Part shown: in pieces, positions 32,532 to 41,941 of the stretch | Position numbering within the stretch: position 1 is the stretch's first letter | Layout: the number at the start of each line of letters is the position of its first letter | Origin: Salinirussus salinus | Lineage (GTDB): Archaea; Halobacteriota; Halobacteria; Halobacteriales; Haloarculaceae | Length of the DNA: 64,000 nucleotides | Assembly: GCF_009831455.1 (NCBI RefSeq) | Contig: NZ_WOWO01000002.1 | Location: forward strand, 744,001-808,000 | Reading direction: 5' to 3' | Notes under the pieces: generated by a model | The model's input: only the letters and a program-made list of their open reading frames with translations | Databases searched by the model: none | What the model was told of the DNA's origin: nothing | Made by a program: the position numbers and the translations under genes

Positions 32532-35500
32532 ACGACCGCGCCAGGGTCCCGTTCGCACTGCTCGGCGTCCTGCTGCTGGTCGGGAGCGCCACGTACGCCG
32601 CGTCGCTGTCGAGCCCGGTACCGGCCGAGCCCCGAGTCGCCGAGACCATGGAGGAGTTCGGCGCCGAGACACGGACGGCAGTGAGAGAGGGGGCCCGGGA
32701 CGCCGCGATGGAGGCGGCTGCCGATCCGGTGACCCGCCGGGCGGACACGCGGGCCGGCGGGGCGCTCGGGCGCGAGGCCACATTCCGGGATGCGCTCCGG
32801 CTCCGTATCTACACTCGCGTTCGGCAGGGGCTCGGCGACCTCGGGCGTCGGGACGGAACGCTCCGGCTCGCGGCCTCGCTTCCCGTTCCGGAGACCCGCG
32901 CGGAGCTACGCCGGGCGGTCAAGCGGGTCACCGTCGAGCGGGCCGGCCCCGACGGGGCCGAACTTCGCGTCACCGTCGAGAACGTGAGTCTGACCGTCCG
33001 ACGGAACGGACAGACCGTGGCCCACAGGGAAGTCAACCCGACCGTCCGGGTGGCCGTCCCGACGCTCGCAGTCCACGACCGCGTCGCCCTGTTCGAGCGG
33101 CGGCTCGGTGCCGGCCCGACCGGCCCAGGTCTCGGCCGCCGGCTGACTGCCAGCCTCTACCCGCTGGCCTGGACGCGCGGCTACGCCCAGTACGCGGGCA
33201 CACCGGTCGAGAACGTCATCGCCAACAGACACGTCGCGCTGGCGACAAACGGTGCGGTGCTGGACATCCAGCGGTCGGTGTTCGGGACCAGCGACCCGGT
33301 CGGCAGACGCGCGCTGCGGGAGGCGACGGCCAGGACCGCGATATCGGACGCGCTGAAGGGGTCGGGCCACGCCGGACTGAAGACGCTCGAGCGCGCCCGC
33401 GGCTACGTCGTCGACCCGTCACCGCTCCCGGACCAGAAACGGCTCGGCGACCGGGCACGGGAGCAGGGGCCTTCGCCGGAGGAGAACGTCACCGTGGGGG
33501 TGAACGAGACGGCCGACCGGGCGTTTCTCTCCGCGTTCGGCTCCGAGGCGGAGGTCCCGCTCGACGAGCGGCTCGAGCGCCACTACGAGGTGGACGTCCG
33601 GCGTCGAGTCCGCGCGACGGTGGTCTCGGACCGCCGAACCGGACCCGCCGTCCACCCGAAGGACAACTGGACGCGGGTCGGCTCCGAGCGCGAGGCGAGG
33701 ACGAGCGTTCGGGAGCGAACGACCGAGCCGCCAGAGCCAGACGGCGACTGGCACGTCCTCGCGCACCACCCGCGGCGCGTCGTCAGACGGGTCACCGAGC
33801 GACACGTCTGGTCGACCCCGGCGGGGAGGCGCACCACCGAGCGCCGTCGGGTCGTCCGGGTCGACATCACGGTGTTCCTGACGGGGAACCACGCCGTCGA
33901 CAGCGCGCCCCCCGGGAACGTCACCCCGGTCCACGCTCGCGGCGGGCCGCTGAACGGACCGAACCTGGCGGGCGTTCGGGACACCGCACGCGAGCGGCTC
34001 CTGGCGGACGAGGGCGGCGCGGACGGGATCGCACGGAGGGTCGCAGCCGGCGACCCCCGACACCTCGAGCGCCGGGCAGCGGCGCTGGAGACGGAGACGA
34101 CCGTCGCCGGCGAGCAGCCCCCGGACCTCGACGCGTGGGTGTACGGTGACCTCGCGGACCTGCGCCGCCGGGTGGCGAACGTGTCCGTGACGACGAGCCA
34201 GGGGAGGGTCGCGACGTTCGGGGTGAACCCGCCGGCGAAACTCCGGGAGCGGCTCCGGACGCGGCGGGCGGAACTGCTCGACCGCCCGGACACGTACGAC
34301 GGCGTCGCGGACCGGGCACGGGTCGCGGCGCGCGCGGCGTACCTCGAGCGAGTCTCTCGGCTGCTCGAGGCCCGCGCACAGCGCCGGGCCGACAGGGCCA
34401 CCACCGTCTCGGAGGAACTCGCCGCGGAGAGCGAGGGGAGCCTGCACGCGTCCTACCGCGACCGGACGCGGCGCTCGCCCCCCGGCGGGCTGTCGCTGCC
34501 GATGGTCGTCGACGCCCGCCCCTCCTATCTGACGACCGCAGCCGTCGACGGCGAGATACTTCCGAGCCTCGGGGAGGGACACTCCGGCCACCCGCTCGCA
34601 GTCCGGAACACGAACGTCGCGTCGGTTCCGTACGCGGACGCCGTCGGGGCGGTCATGGAGGCGTTCAGCAGCCCCGGCCGTGTCTCGCTGAGTCGGGCCG
34701 CACAGGCGCTGCGGGTGTCGGGCGCCAGCCTGGTCGCCACCGGCCGGTCGAACGAGACACACCGGGAGCTGTCCGGACAGGTCGCCGACTCGGTGGAACA
34801 CCTCCGGGGAGAGCTGGCCTTCACCCTGAAACAGGAGGGGCTCGGGCCCGAGTCCGTGCGGCGCTCGCTGGTCGCAAACGCCACCGCCGGGTGGGAGCGT
34901 CCCGACGAGGCCGCCCGCGCGTTCGTCAACGGCTCGGCGGCTGCTGCAGTCCACCGGGCGGCGGTCCGCGAGTGGCCGTCGCTCACCGGCCGCGAGCGCG
35001 ACGTGCTCCGGCTCCGGCTCGACGCTGCAGTCAGGAACGGGCTGGAAACGCCCCGTGCCGGAGTCGGGAAGCCAGCGGTACGCGAGGTCGCCGACACGGT
35101 CAGGACGGTCGCCGAGGGGGAACTGCGACGGAAGGCAGACGACCTCTCGAAAGAGGTGAGCGAGCGGGTCGCCGACCGGCTGGAGGACGAGGTACTCTCG
35201 ACCGGGACGGGCAGACGGCTCGGCGGGGAGTTCCTCGCGAAGCTCCCGACGGGCGTCCCGCTGGCGCCGGCTCCCGGGCTCTGGTACGCGACGGCCAACT
35301 TCTGGGACGTCGACGTCCGCGGGGTCTACGCGCAGTTCGTCGTCCGGGTTCCCCGGGGCGCACCCGACACGCCGGGCGGGTTCAGATACGTCCGGGACGG
35401 CGACGAGGTACGTCTCGACGTCGATGCCGACGGCGAGCGGGAGGTACTCGGGCGAGCGAGTCGGATACGCTTCGCCACCGGGACCGACATCGCCGTCGCG

Positions 35501-35587
35501 GTACCGGCCGGCCCGCGCGGGGTCGCAGACGTCGACGGCCAGCGGACCGAGGCGTCGGCCGGCTGGCCGCGCCCGGGCTGGAGGTGA
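32528..35587 (+). CDS. very large single-TM exported protein (DUF7286-like)
   Basis: This 1019-aa protein has one N-terminal TM/signal segment (about 8-26, PFALLGVLLLVGSATYAAS). The long extracytoplasmic region is rich in Arg/Asp/Glu, with many NxS/T sites (for example NVSLT, NWTR and NATAG) that could be N-glycosylated. No catalytic domain is recognised. ATG 32528 overlaps the preceding stop. It is the largest product of the operon and the likely main surface component or substrate. Confidence 0.65.
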   Translation: MNDRARVPFALLGVLLLVGSATYAASLSSPVPAEPRVAETMEEFGAETRTAVREGARDAAMEAAADPVTRRADTRAGGALGREATFRDALRLRIYTRVRQGLGDLGRRDGTLRLAASLPVPETRAELRRAVKRVTVERAGPDGAELRVTVENVSLTVRRNGQTVAHREVNPTVRVAVPTLAVHDRVALFERRLGAGPTGPGLGRRLTASLYPLAWTRGYAQYAGTPVENVIANRHVALATNGAVLDIQRSVFGTSDPVGRRALREATARTAISDALKGSGHAGLKTLERARGYVVDPSPLPDQKRLGDRAREQGPSPEENVTVGVNETADRAFLSAFGSEAEVPLDERLERHYEVDVRRRVRATVVSDRRTGPAVHPKDNWTRVGSEREARTSVRERTTEPPEPDGDWHVLAHHPRRVVRRVTERHVWSTPAGRRTTERRRVVRVDITVFLTGNHAVDSAPPGNVTPVHARGGPLNGPNLAGVRDTARERLLADEGGADGIARRVAAGDPRHLERRAAALETETTVAGEQPPDLDAWVYGDLADLRRRVANVSVTTSQGRVATFGVNPPAKLRERLRTRRAELLDRPDTYDGVADRARVAARAAYLERVSRLLEARAQRRADRATTVSEELAAESEGSLHASYRDRTRRSPPGGLSLPMVVDARPSYLTTAAVDGEILPSLGEGHSGHPLAVRNTNVASVPYADAVGAVMEAFSSPGRVSLSRAAQALRVSGASLVATGRSNETHRELSGQVADSVEHLRGELAFTLKQEGLGPESVRRSLVANATAGWERPDEAARAFVNGSAAAAVHRAAVREWPSLTGRERDVLRLRLDAAVRNGLETPRAGVGKPAVREVADTVRTVAEGELRRKADDLSKEVSERVADRLEDEVLSTGTGRRLGGEFLAKLPTGVPLAPAPGLWYATANFWDVDVRGVYAQFVVRVPRGAPDTPGGFRYVRDGDEVRLDVDADGEREVLGRASRIRFATGTDIAVAVPAGPRGVADVDGQRTEASAGWPRPGWR

Positions 35588-35620
35588 CAGCCACTTGTAC
35601 CCGGACGGCCTATTCCGGGT

Positions 35621-36049
35621 ATGCTCAGAGGGGAGTTCCCGTCGGCGGGCGAACAGTCACCGGAGACGCTCCGGGCAGCGTACGACGACCACCTGGCGAC
35701 GGTCATCGGCGCGGTCGGCGTCGAAACCGTCGCGGAGCGGGCCGGGCTCGACCCGGAGCTACTCCGGGCGCTGGTCGACGGCGAGCACCCGGAACTGACG
35801 CTGTCGGAGGCGGCGGCGGTGCTGGCGACCGACCCTGACCGGCCGGACGCCGACACCATCGCCGCGGAGGCCCGGGACATCCTCCTGATGGGGATGACGA
35901 CCGCGGTGCTGGACGTGGAGGCACTCGCCTCGGCGGTCGACGACGAACTCGAGCCCAAGGAGATCCAGCAGAAAGTCGAGGGGCGGTTCCCCGTCACGCT
36001 CGACGAGTACGCGCTGCTTCACAGCGCTATCGAGAGCCGGAAACGATGA
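35621..36049 (+). CDS. DUF5791-like protein
   Basis: This 142-aa soluble acidic protein is mostly helical, with VGAVGVETVAERAGLDPELLRALVDGEHPELTLSEAAAVLA, which resembles a helix-turn-helix. A second helical part (ALASAVDDELEPKEIQQKVEGRFPVTLDEYALLHSAIES) follows. From memory it is DUF5791. It sits 33 nt after the large surface protein and overlaps the next gene by 4 nt, so it may be co-expressed though functionally separate. Confidence 0.65.
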   Translation: MLRGEFPSAGEQSPETLRAAYDDHLATVIGAVGVETVAERAGLDPELLRALVDGEHPELTLSEAAAVLATDPDRPDADTIAAEARDILLMGMTTAVLDVEALASAVDDELEPKEIQQKVEGRFPVTLDEYALLHSAIESRKR

Positions 36050-36930
36050 CGCGAGTCGCGGTGCTTGGCTGTGGCTACGTCGGGCTCGAACTCTGTCGGC
36101 AGCTCGACACCGACGTGGTCGGGGTCCGCCGGTCGGACGCGGGCATCCGGGCTATCGAAGAGACCGGCGCGACCGCCGTGCGGGCCGACGTCACCGACGC
36201 CGACGCGCTCGAGGCGGTCCCGGACGCCGACGTCGTCGTCTTCGCGGCGAGTTCGGGTGGTCGCGGCGCCGAGGCGGCCCGGGAGGTGTACGTCGAGGGT
36301 CAGCGGACGACACTCGAACACTTCGCCGGGCGCGCGGACCCGCCAGAGCGGTACGTCTACACCTCGAGCACCGGCGTCTACGGCGACCACGGCGGCGGCT
36401 GGGTGGACGAGGAGACCACGCTGTCACCGGTGACCGAGAAGACCGAGGTGCTCGCCGAGGCCGAGACGGTCGCACTCGAGGGGGCGGCCGACCGCGGCGT
36501 CGACGGGACCGTCGCCCGCTTCGGCGGCCTCTACGGGCCCGACCGCTACCGGCTGGAGCGGTACGTCGAGGGGCCGGTGACCGAAGGGTACCTGAACATG
36601 GTCCACCGTGACGACGCGGCGGGCGCCGTCCGGTTCCTCATCGAGGCGGACGCTGCCCGCGGGGAGGTCGTGGTCGTGGTCGACGACGAGCCAGTCGAGA
36701 AGTGGGCCTTCGCGGACTGGCTGGCCGGGCAGTGTGGCGCGCCCGCCCCGCCGAAGCGGACCGTCGAGGAGCGCCTGGAGGAGGGTGTCTCGGAGGCCGT
36801 CCGGCGCCGGCTCACCACGAGCAAGCGATGCTCGAACGACAAGCTCCGCGGGCTGGGGTACGACTTCCGGTATCCGACCTATCGGGAGGGGTACCGGGCG
36901 GCTATCTCGGCCTGGAGCGGGGCGGAGTAG
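36046..36930 (+). CDS. NAD(P)-dependent epimerase/dehydratase-like (extended SDR) protein
   Basis: This 294-aa protein has the Rossmann motif VLGCGYVGLELCRQL at the start and the VYTSSTGVYGDHGG active-site region with the SDR serine. The expected YxxxK is unclear (the segment after VTEKTEVLAEAE lacks a clear YxxxK), so the family resembles YeeZ-type proteins rather than classical UDP-sugar epimerases. It has no signal peptide. ATGA overlap with the preceding gene. Confidence 0.8.
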   Translation: MTRVAVLGCGYVGLELCRQLDTDVVGVRRSDAGIRAIEETGATAVRADVTDADALEAVPDADVVVFAASSGGRGAEAAREVYVEGQRTTLEHFAGRADPPERYVYTSSTGVYGDHGGGWVDEETTLSPVTEKTEVLAEAETVALEGAADRGVDGTVARFGGLYGPDRYRLERYVEGPVTEGYLNMVHRDDAAGAVRFLIEADAARGEVVVVVDDEPVEKWAFADWLAGQCGAPAPPKRTVEERLEEGVSEAVRRRLTTSKRCSNDKLRGLGYDFRYPTYREGYRAAISAWSGAE

Positions 36931-37005
36931 GGCGCTCGCGGCAAAACCGACCGACTCGGTCGGGAAGGGGAATTTTCTTTTGACCCCGTGCTATCTGTAG
37001 TGCCA

Positions 37006-38184
37006 ATGGGTGTGATGGTCGCCGTTCCGGACGTGTGGGGCGCGTTCGACGCCGCCTCGGCGCTGGCGGCCGACCGGCCGCTGGTCGTCGCCGGAGTGGC
37101 GGTAGTACTCGTGGTTCTCCTGGCGGTCGGTGCGGTCGCGCTCCGGCGGTATCTCCGGCCGACCGGCGAGCGCTTCGCGGACCTCGTCGGCGGGTTCGAG
37201 GAAGTGACGGTGCTGATGCACCCCAACCCCGACCCGGACGCGATGTCGTGTGCGCTGGCGGTCAAACACCTTGCCGAGTCGGGAGACACCGAGGCGACGC
37301 TGCAGTATCCCGGCCAGATCCGCCACCAGGAGAACCGCGCCTTCGAGACGGTGCTGGACGCCAGCTTCGAGCGCATCGACAGCGCCAGCGACCTCGACGA
37401 CGGGGAGGTAGTACTGGTCGACCACAACGAGCCCCGCGGGTTCTCCGGCGCCGAGCGCGTCGACCCGGTCGCGGTCGTCGACCACCACCCCGGCGGCGGC
37501 GAGGGGCGGGAGTTCACCGACGTCCGGACCGACAACGGCTCCTGTGCGAGTATCTTCGCCGAGTACTTCCGGGAGACGGACTGGGAGCCCGCGGACCCCG
37601 AAGAGAACGGCGAAGCCGAGGAGGGGGAACTGTCCCCGGCCGTCGCGACCGGACTCCTCTACGGGATCCAGTCCGACACCAACCAGCTCACGAAGGGGTG
37701 CTCGCCGGCGGAGTTCGACGCCGCGCGATACCTCTACCCGGGGGTCGACGAGGACCACCTGGACCGGATCGCGAACCCCGAGGTCGACGCCGAAGTGCTC
37801 GAGGTCAAGGCGACGGCGATCACCGAACGGGAGGTACGCAACGCCTTCGCCGTCAGCGACGTCGGGACCGTCTCGAACGTGGACGCGATCCCCCAGGCCG
37901 CCGACGAACTCCTCCGGCTGGAGGGGGTCACGGCCGTTGTCGTCCTCGGCGACAAGGACGGCCAGATCCACCTCTCCGGGCGCTCGCGCGACGACCGCGT
38001 CCACATGGGCAAGGCCCTGAGCGCGGTCGTCGAGGACGTCCCCATGGGCGGGGCCGGCGGCCACGCCCGGATGGGCGGCGGCCAGCTCTCCATCGAGCAC
38101 ATGAACGGGCTCGGTCCCGGCGACGGGCTGACCCGCGAACAGTTCCACGAGCGGCTGTTCGAGGCGATGAGCGGCGAGCTGTAG
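37006..38184 (+). CDS. membrane-anchored DHH family phosphoesterase
   Basis: This 392-aa protein has an N-terminal TM helix (about 27-48, VVAGVAVVLVVLLAVGAVAL). A DHH domain with HPNPDPDAM, DHNEPRG and VDHHPGGG follows, then a DHHA1-type glycine-rich C-terminus (GGAGGHARMGGGQLS). DHH enzymes hydrolyse oligonucleotides, pAp or cyclic dinucleotides; haloarchaea make c-di-AMP, so a c-di-AMP or nanoRNA role is possible but unproven. An AT-rich promoter (GAATTTTCTTTTG) precedes ATG 37006. Confidence 0.85.
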   Translation: MGVMVAVPDVWGAFDAASALAADRPLVVAGVAVVLVVLLAVGAVALRRYLRPTGERFADLVGGFEEVTVLMHPNPDPDAMSCALAVKHLAESGDTEATLQYPGQIRHQENRAFETVLDASFERIDSASDLDDGEVVLVDHNEPRGFSGAERVDPVAVVDHHPGGGEGREFTDVRTDNGSCASIFAEYFRETDWEPADPEENGEAEEGELSPAVATGLLYGIQSDTNQLTKGCSPAEFDAARYLYPGVDEDHLDRIANPEVDAEVLEVKATAITEREVRNAFAVSDVGTVSNVDAIPQAADELLRLEGVTAVVVLGDKDGQIHLSGRSRDDRVHMGKALSAVVEDVPMGGAGGHARMGGGQLSIEHMNGLGPGDGLTREQFHERLFEAMSGEL

Positions 38185-38230
38185 CGCGCCGGAGCGGCAG
38201 GTGGAAGTGGCCGGAGCACCCACCGTCGGT

Positions 38231-39316
38231 ATGGCGACCGCAGACGCGACCTGGGACTACCGGGACCGCCACGACGGCTTCGCGCGCACCTACTTCCGGG
38301 CCTTCGGGGATTGTGTGGTCTCGTCGGTCGGCGTGGGAACCTACCTCGGCGAGCCGACCGACGCCGCCGACGAGGCCTACCGCGAGGCGGTCGTCGAAGC
38401 CCTCGAGTCCGGCGTCAACGTCGTCGACACGGCGGTCAACTACCGGTGCCAGCGCAGCGAGCGGGCGGTCGGCGCGGCCATCGAGACAGCCGACATCGAC
38501 CGCGAGGCCGTCCTGGTCGCAACGAAGGGCGGCTTTCTTCCCTTCGACGGGTCCCGGCCCGACGACCCGGGGCGGTACGTCCGCGAGGAGTACGTCGACC
38601 CCGGCCTGGTGGACCCGGCGGACCTCGTGGGGGGGCGGCACTGTCTCTCCCCCACCTTCGTCGACGACCAGGTGGACCGCTCGCTCTCGAATCTCGGCCT
38701 CGACACCCTCGACCTGTACTACGTCCACAACCCCGAAACCCAGCTCCAGGAACACTCCCGGGAGGAGGTCTACGACAAGCTCGAGGCCGCCTTCGAGGTC
38801 CTCGAGCGGCGGGTTCAGGCCGGCGACATCCGCCACTACGGCGTCGCGACCTGGGAGGCGTTCCGGGTCGAACGAGGGTCCGAGACGTATCTCTCCCTCC
38901 CGGAGGTCGTCGAGCGTGCGCGGGCCGCCGCGGAGACCGTCGGGTCGACCGCCACGAGCCTGCGCGCGATACAGCTCCCCTTCAATATCTACATGGCCGA
39001 CGCCTTCACCGTCGTCGCCCACGACACCCCCGACGGCGCGAAGAGCGCGCTCTGGTTCGCCAGCGACGCCGGCCTGGACGTCTTCACGAGCGCCTCGCTC
39101 ATGCAGGGGCGGCTCGCCAGCGAGATGCCCGAGAGCGTGGCGGCGAAACTCGAGGGCGAGACCCGCGCACAGCAGGCGATCAACTTCGCACGCAGCGCGC
39201 CCGGCGTGACGAGCGCGCTCGTGGGCACGGGCTCGCCGGAGCACGTCGCGGAGAACGTCGGCGCCGGCACGTACGAGCCGCTGGGTGCCGGTGCCTTCGA
39301 CGCCGTCTTCGAGTGA
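38231..39316 (+). CDS. aldo/keto reductase family oxidoreductase
   Basis: This 361-aa TIM-barrel protein has the AKR pattern: VVDTAVNYRCQRSERAVGAAI near residue 65, LVATKGG with the catalytic lysine, and LDLYYVHNPE. A C-terminal cofactor-binding region TSALVGTGSPEHVAEN closes it. The segment DVFTSASLMQGRL matches the AKR strand 7-8 region. The substrate is unknown. It ends at 39316, immediately before the stop of the convergent zinc finger gene. Confidence 0.88.
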   Translation: MATADATWDYRDRHDGFARTYFRAFGDCVVSSVGVGTYLGEPTDAADEAYREAVVEALESGVNVVDTAVNYRCQRSERAVGAAIETADIDREAVLVATKGGFLPFDGSRPDDPGRYVREEYVDPGLVDPADLVGGRHCLSPTFVDDQVDRSLSNLGLDTLDLYYVHNPETQLQEHSREEVYDKLEAAFEVLERRVQAGDIRHYGVATWEAFRVERGSETYLSLPEVVERARAAAETVGSTATSLRAIQLPFNIYMADAFTVVAHDTPDGAKSALWFASDAGLDVFTSASLMQGRLASEMPESVAAKLEGETRAQQAINFARSAPGVTSALVGTGSPEHVAENVGAGTYEPLGAGAFDAVFE

Positions 39317-39487
39317 TCAGGGCATCTCGCGCCACTCGGTGCCACAGCCCGGGCAGACCCGCCGCTTCCCGACGTCCTCGGGCATGGCCTCGGTGGCCAG
39401 CTCCTCGCCGCAGTCGGCGCAGGTCAGCCGCTCGTAGGTGTCCTTCTCGATGTCCCCGGAACGGAGCCCTCGCCTGACAGATTCCAT
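39317..39487 (-). CDS. HVO_0758-like small zinc finger protein
   Basis: This 56-aa microprotein has two CPxCG-like motifs (CADCG and CPGCG) forming one zinc finger and starts MESVRRGLRSGDIEKDTYERL. It closely resembles the HVO_0758 family of haloarchaeal zinc microproteins as I remember it. Such proteins are often regulatory or stress-related, but the function here is unknown. Confidence 0.82.
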   Translation of the reverse strand: MESVRRGLRSGDIEKDTYERLTCADCGEELATEAMPEDVGKRRVCPGCGTEWREMP

Positions 39488-39595
39488 ACCTGTCGGTAGC
39501 CCGCCCGCGACCAAAAAGCCAGCGCGCCCGCGAGCGTCGGAGAGACGAGGCATCGAACCGCGGGTTTTTGGACGCTGAGACCCGACAACGGCGCA

Positions 39596-40693
39596 ATGGA
39601 GTACGTCCAGGAGGCAGTCACGACGCTCCACGACTTCGGGGACGCGTACCCCCCGGCCCCGACCGAGCGGGCGGCGGTCGTCGTCCCGATGACCGAGCGC
39701 GACCACGCCGCCCTCGCGGCCGAGCGGGTCCTCCGGACGCTCGAGGAACTGGACCTCGGGCGGGTAATCGTCCCCCTGCGTGCCGGCCCCGACGAGGTGG
39801 GTGACGTGGTCGCGTGGGTCGAGAGCTTCGACGTGCCCGCGGAGGTGGTGTGGTGTACGGCGCCGGCCGTGGAGTCGGCGCTCGCCGAGGCAGACCTCGC
39901 GGGTGCGGCAGGCAAGGGCCGGGACGTCTGGCTGGGGGTCGGCGCAGCCCTCGCCGGGGACGCCGAGTACGTCGTCGTCCACGACGCCGACGCGACGACC
40001 TACAGCCGGGCACACGTCCCCCGGCTGTTACACCCCGTGGCGAACGGCTTCGCCTTCGCGAAGGGGTACTACGCCCGCGTCGAGAACGACCGCATCTACG
40101 GCCGGCTCTGCCGGCTGTTCTACGAGCCGCTGGTCCGGGCGCTCGCCGAGGCCCACGACGACCCGGTCGTCGAGTACCTCGGCGCCTTCCGGTACGCGCT
40201 CGCCGGGGAGTTCGCCGCCACCGCCGAGGTCGCCGAGCAGTTGCGCGCCCAGCGCGGGTGGGGACTCGAGGTCGGGACGCTCGGCGAGGCCTTCGCCGTC
40301 GCGGGTCCCGAGGGAACCGCGCAGGTCGACCTGGGCGTCCACGAGCACGACCACCGCTCGGTCGGCGGGCCAGACGGGCTCGGTGACATGTGCACCGAGG
40401 TCGGGGCCGCGCTCTTCCGTGCCCTCGCGGACAACGGCGTCGGGCCCGATTACGAGTCGCTCCGGGAGCGCTACCGCGAGCACGCCTACCGGCTGGTCGA
40501 CCAGTACGCCGCCGACGCCGGCTTCAACGGGCTGGACTACGACCCGGCCGCCGAGCGCGAGCAGGTCGACACCTACGTCGCGGGGGTCCGGGCACCGCCC
40601 GCGGACGACCGGCTCCCAGCCTGGGAGGACGCGCCGCTCGACCCGGCGGTCGTGCGCGAGCAGTCGGCGGCGGCCATCGCGGAGGAGGGCTGA
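39596..40693 (+). CDS. GT81-like glycosyltransferase (glucosyl-3-phosphoglycerate synthase type)
   Basis: This 365-aa GT-A fold protein has AAVVVPMTERDHAALAAERV near the start and a GKGRDVWLGVGAAL lysine-containing loop. VVVHDADATTY is the DxD-type metal site, and FAFAKGYYARV, EYLGAFRYALAGEFA and LEVGTLGEAF with QVDLGVHEHDH follow. This order matches GpgS enzymes, which make glucosyl-3-phosphoglycerate, the precursor of the compatible solute glucosylglycerate. The exact donor and acceptor cannot be read from sequence. Confidence 0.75.
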   Translation: MEYVQEAVTTLHDFGDAYPPAPTERAAVVVPMTERDHAALAAERVLRTLEELDLGRVIVPLRAGPDEVGDVVAWVESFDVPAEVVWCTAPAVESALAEADLAGAAGKGRDVWLGVGAALAGDAEYVVVHDADATTYSRAHVPRLLHPVANGFAFAKGYYARVENDRIYGRLCRLFYEPLVRALAEAHDDPVVEYLGAFRYALAGEFAATAEVAEQLRAQRGWGLEVGTLGEAFAVAGPEGTAQVDLGVHEHDHRSVGGPDGLGDMCTEVGAALFRALADNGVGPDYESLRERYREHAYRLVDQYAADAGFNGLDYDPAAEREQVDTYVAGVRAPPADDRLPAWEDAPLDPAVVREQSAAAIAEEG

Positions 40694-40732
40694 CGCGGAA
40701 ACGCTGAAGGCGTCCGCGCCCGCGGGTCCGGT

Positions 40733-41236
40733 ATGGACCCCGGCCCCGACGACATGGCGGGCGTGGTCGACCTGTTCGGCGCGCTCGCGCGGGCGGAACT
40801 CCGGCAGGCGCTCTCGGAACTCGCCTTCCGGCAGGGCGAGCAACGCGAGCCAGCGGCCTTCGAGGACAGCGTCGAGGGGGCCGTCGACTCCTATCACCTG
40901 GTGGCGGTCCCGGCCGACGCCCTCGGGGAGAGTGTCGAGCGCGAGGGAGGAGCCGACCTGCTCGTCGCCGGCCCGGTCGCGTTCCCGAGGCTGCCGGAGG
41001 GCGGCGAGGACCTACCCCACATCATGGATGTCCCCGACCGGGAAGTCGACCGCGAGGCGGCCGCGGCGGCCGCCGAAGAGCAGTTCCGGGCCGACGCCGC
41101 GGCGGCCGTCGGCGCCGGCGACACCGAGCGCGTCGGGACGCTGCTCGACGTCAGCTACGAGCTGGAGGCGTGGGGCCCGGTCGACCTCGCGGACGTCCGC
41201 CGGCGGCTCGACGCCGCGAGGGATGGGACGAATTAA
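40733..41236 (+). CDS. DUF7109-like protein
   Basis: This 167-aa acidic helical protein starts MDPGPDDMAGVVDLFGALARAELRQALSELAFRQG, a likely helical bundle or HTH-like start. No TM segment or cysteine motif is present. From memory it is DUF7109; function is unknown. It lies between the glycosyltransferase and the Nudix gene on the same strand. Confidence 0.65.
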   Translation: MDPGPDDMAGVVDLFGALARAELRQALSELAFRQGEQREPAAFEDSVEGAVDSYHLVAVPADALGESVEREGGADLLVAGPVAFPRLPEGGEDLPHIMDVPDREVDREAAAAAAEEQFRADAAAAVGAGDTERVGTLLDVSYELEAWGPVDLADVRRRLDAARDGTN

Positions 41237-41261
41237 GAGCGTGGACCACGTCGTGGCGGGT

Positions 41262-41861
41262 ATGGACCTGGAGGGGGTGCGCCGACACGAGCCGTCGACG
41301 GTGACCGGTCAGGAGCGGGAGGCGGCGGTCGTCGTCCCCGTCATCGACCGGCCGGACGGCCCGGCACTCCTCTTCACCAAGCGCGCCGACCACCTCTCGG
41401 ACCACCCCGGACAGATGAGTTTCCCCGGAGGTGGCCGCGAGCCCGAGGACGCAGACCTCAAGGCGACCGCCTGCCGCGAGGCAGAGGAGGAGGTCGGGAT
41501 GCGCCGCGAGGAACTGGACTTCGTCGGCCGGCTGGACGACATCGAGACCGTCACCCGCTACTCCGTGCGCCCGTTCGTCGCCCGCGCCCCGGACCGGGAG
41601 TACGTCCCCGGCGACCAGGAGGTCGCCGAGGTGGCGGTCCTCTCGCTGGCGGACCTGACCGACCTCGACAACTACGAGAGCGAGCGCCGGGACCACCCCT
41701 ACTACGGCGACATCCGCCTGCACTTCTTCTACGTGGACGGCTACACCGTCTGGGGAGCGACCGCCCGCATCTTCGTCCAGTTCCTCGAACTCACGACGGA
41801 CTGGGAGATGCCCCCCGAGCCGGACCGCCGCGTCGAGCGGGACGCCGACTACCCCACCTGA
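41262..41861 (+). CDS. Nudix hydrolase, CoA pyrophosphatase-like
   Basis: This 199-aa protein carries the Nudix box G-x5-E-x7-REAEEEVGM (about 58-80) preceded by LLFTKRADHLSDHPGQMSFPGG. That signature is typical of the CoA pyrophosphatase (NudL/UPF0035) subgroup. It would hydrolyse CoA or related nucleotides to 4'-phosphopantetheine and adenosine 3',5'-bisphosphate. ATG 41262 is chosen; an in-frame ATG at 41223 would overlap the preceding gene. Confidence 0.88.
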   Translation: MDLEGVRRHEPSTVTGQEREAAVVVPVIDRPDGPALLFTKRADHLSDHPGQMSFPGGGREPEDADLKATACREAEEEVGMRREELDFVGRLDDIETVTRYSVRPFVARAPDREYVPGDQEVAEVAVLSLADLTDLDNYESERRDHPYYGDIRLHFFYVDGYTVWGATARIFVQFLELTTDWEMPPEPDRRVERDADYPT

Positions 41862-41941
41862 GGCCGGTCGCGCCGCTGCGTGAGGCTGACGTCGGCCGGG
41901 TCGTGGTCTGCCCGCCCCGCGGGCTCGCCGCGCTCCGTGAG

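Noticed and set aside
32467-34954. Two long frames (32467-34149 and 33419-34954) within the 1019-aa gene
   Set aside because: Both are Arg/Pro-rich shadows; the chosen frame has a TM segment, an ATGA overlap and acidic composition.
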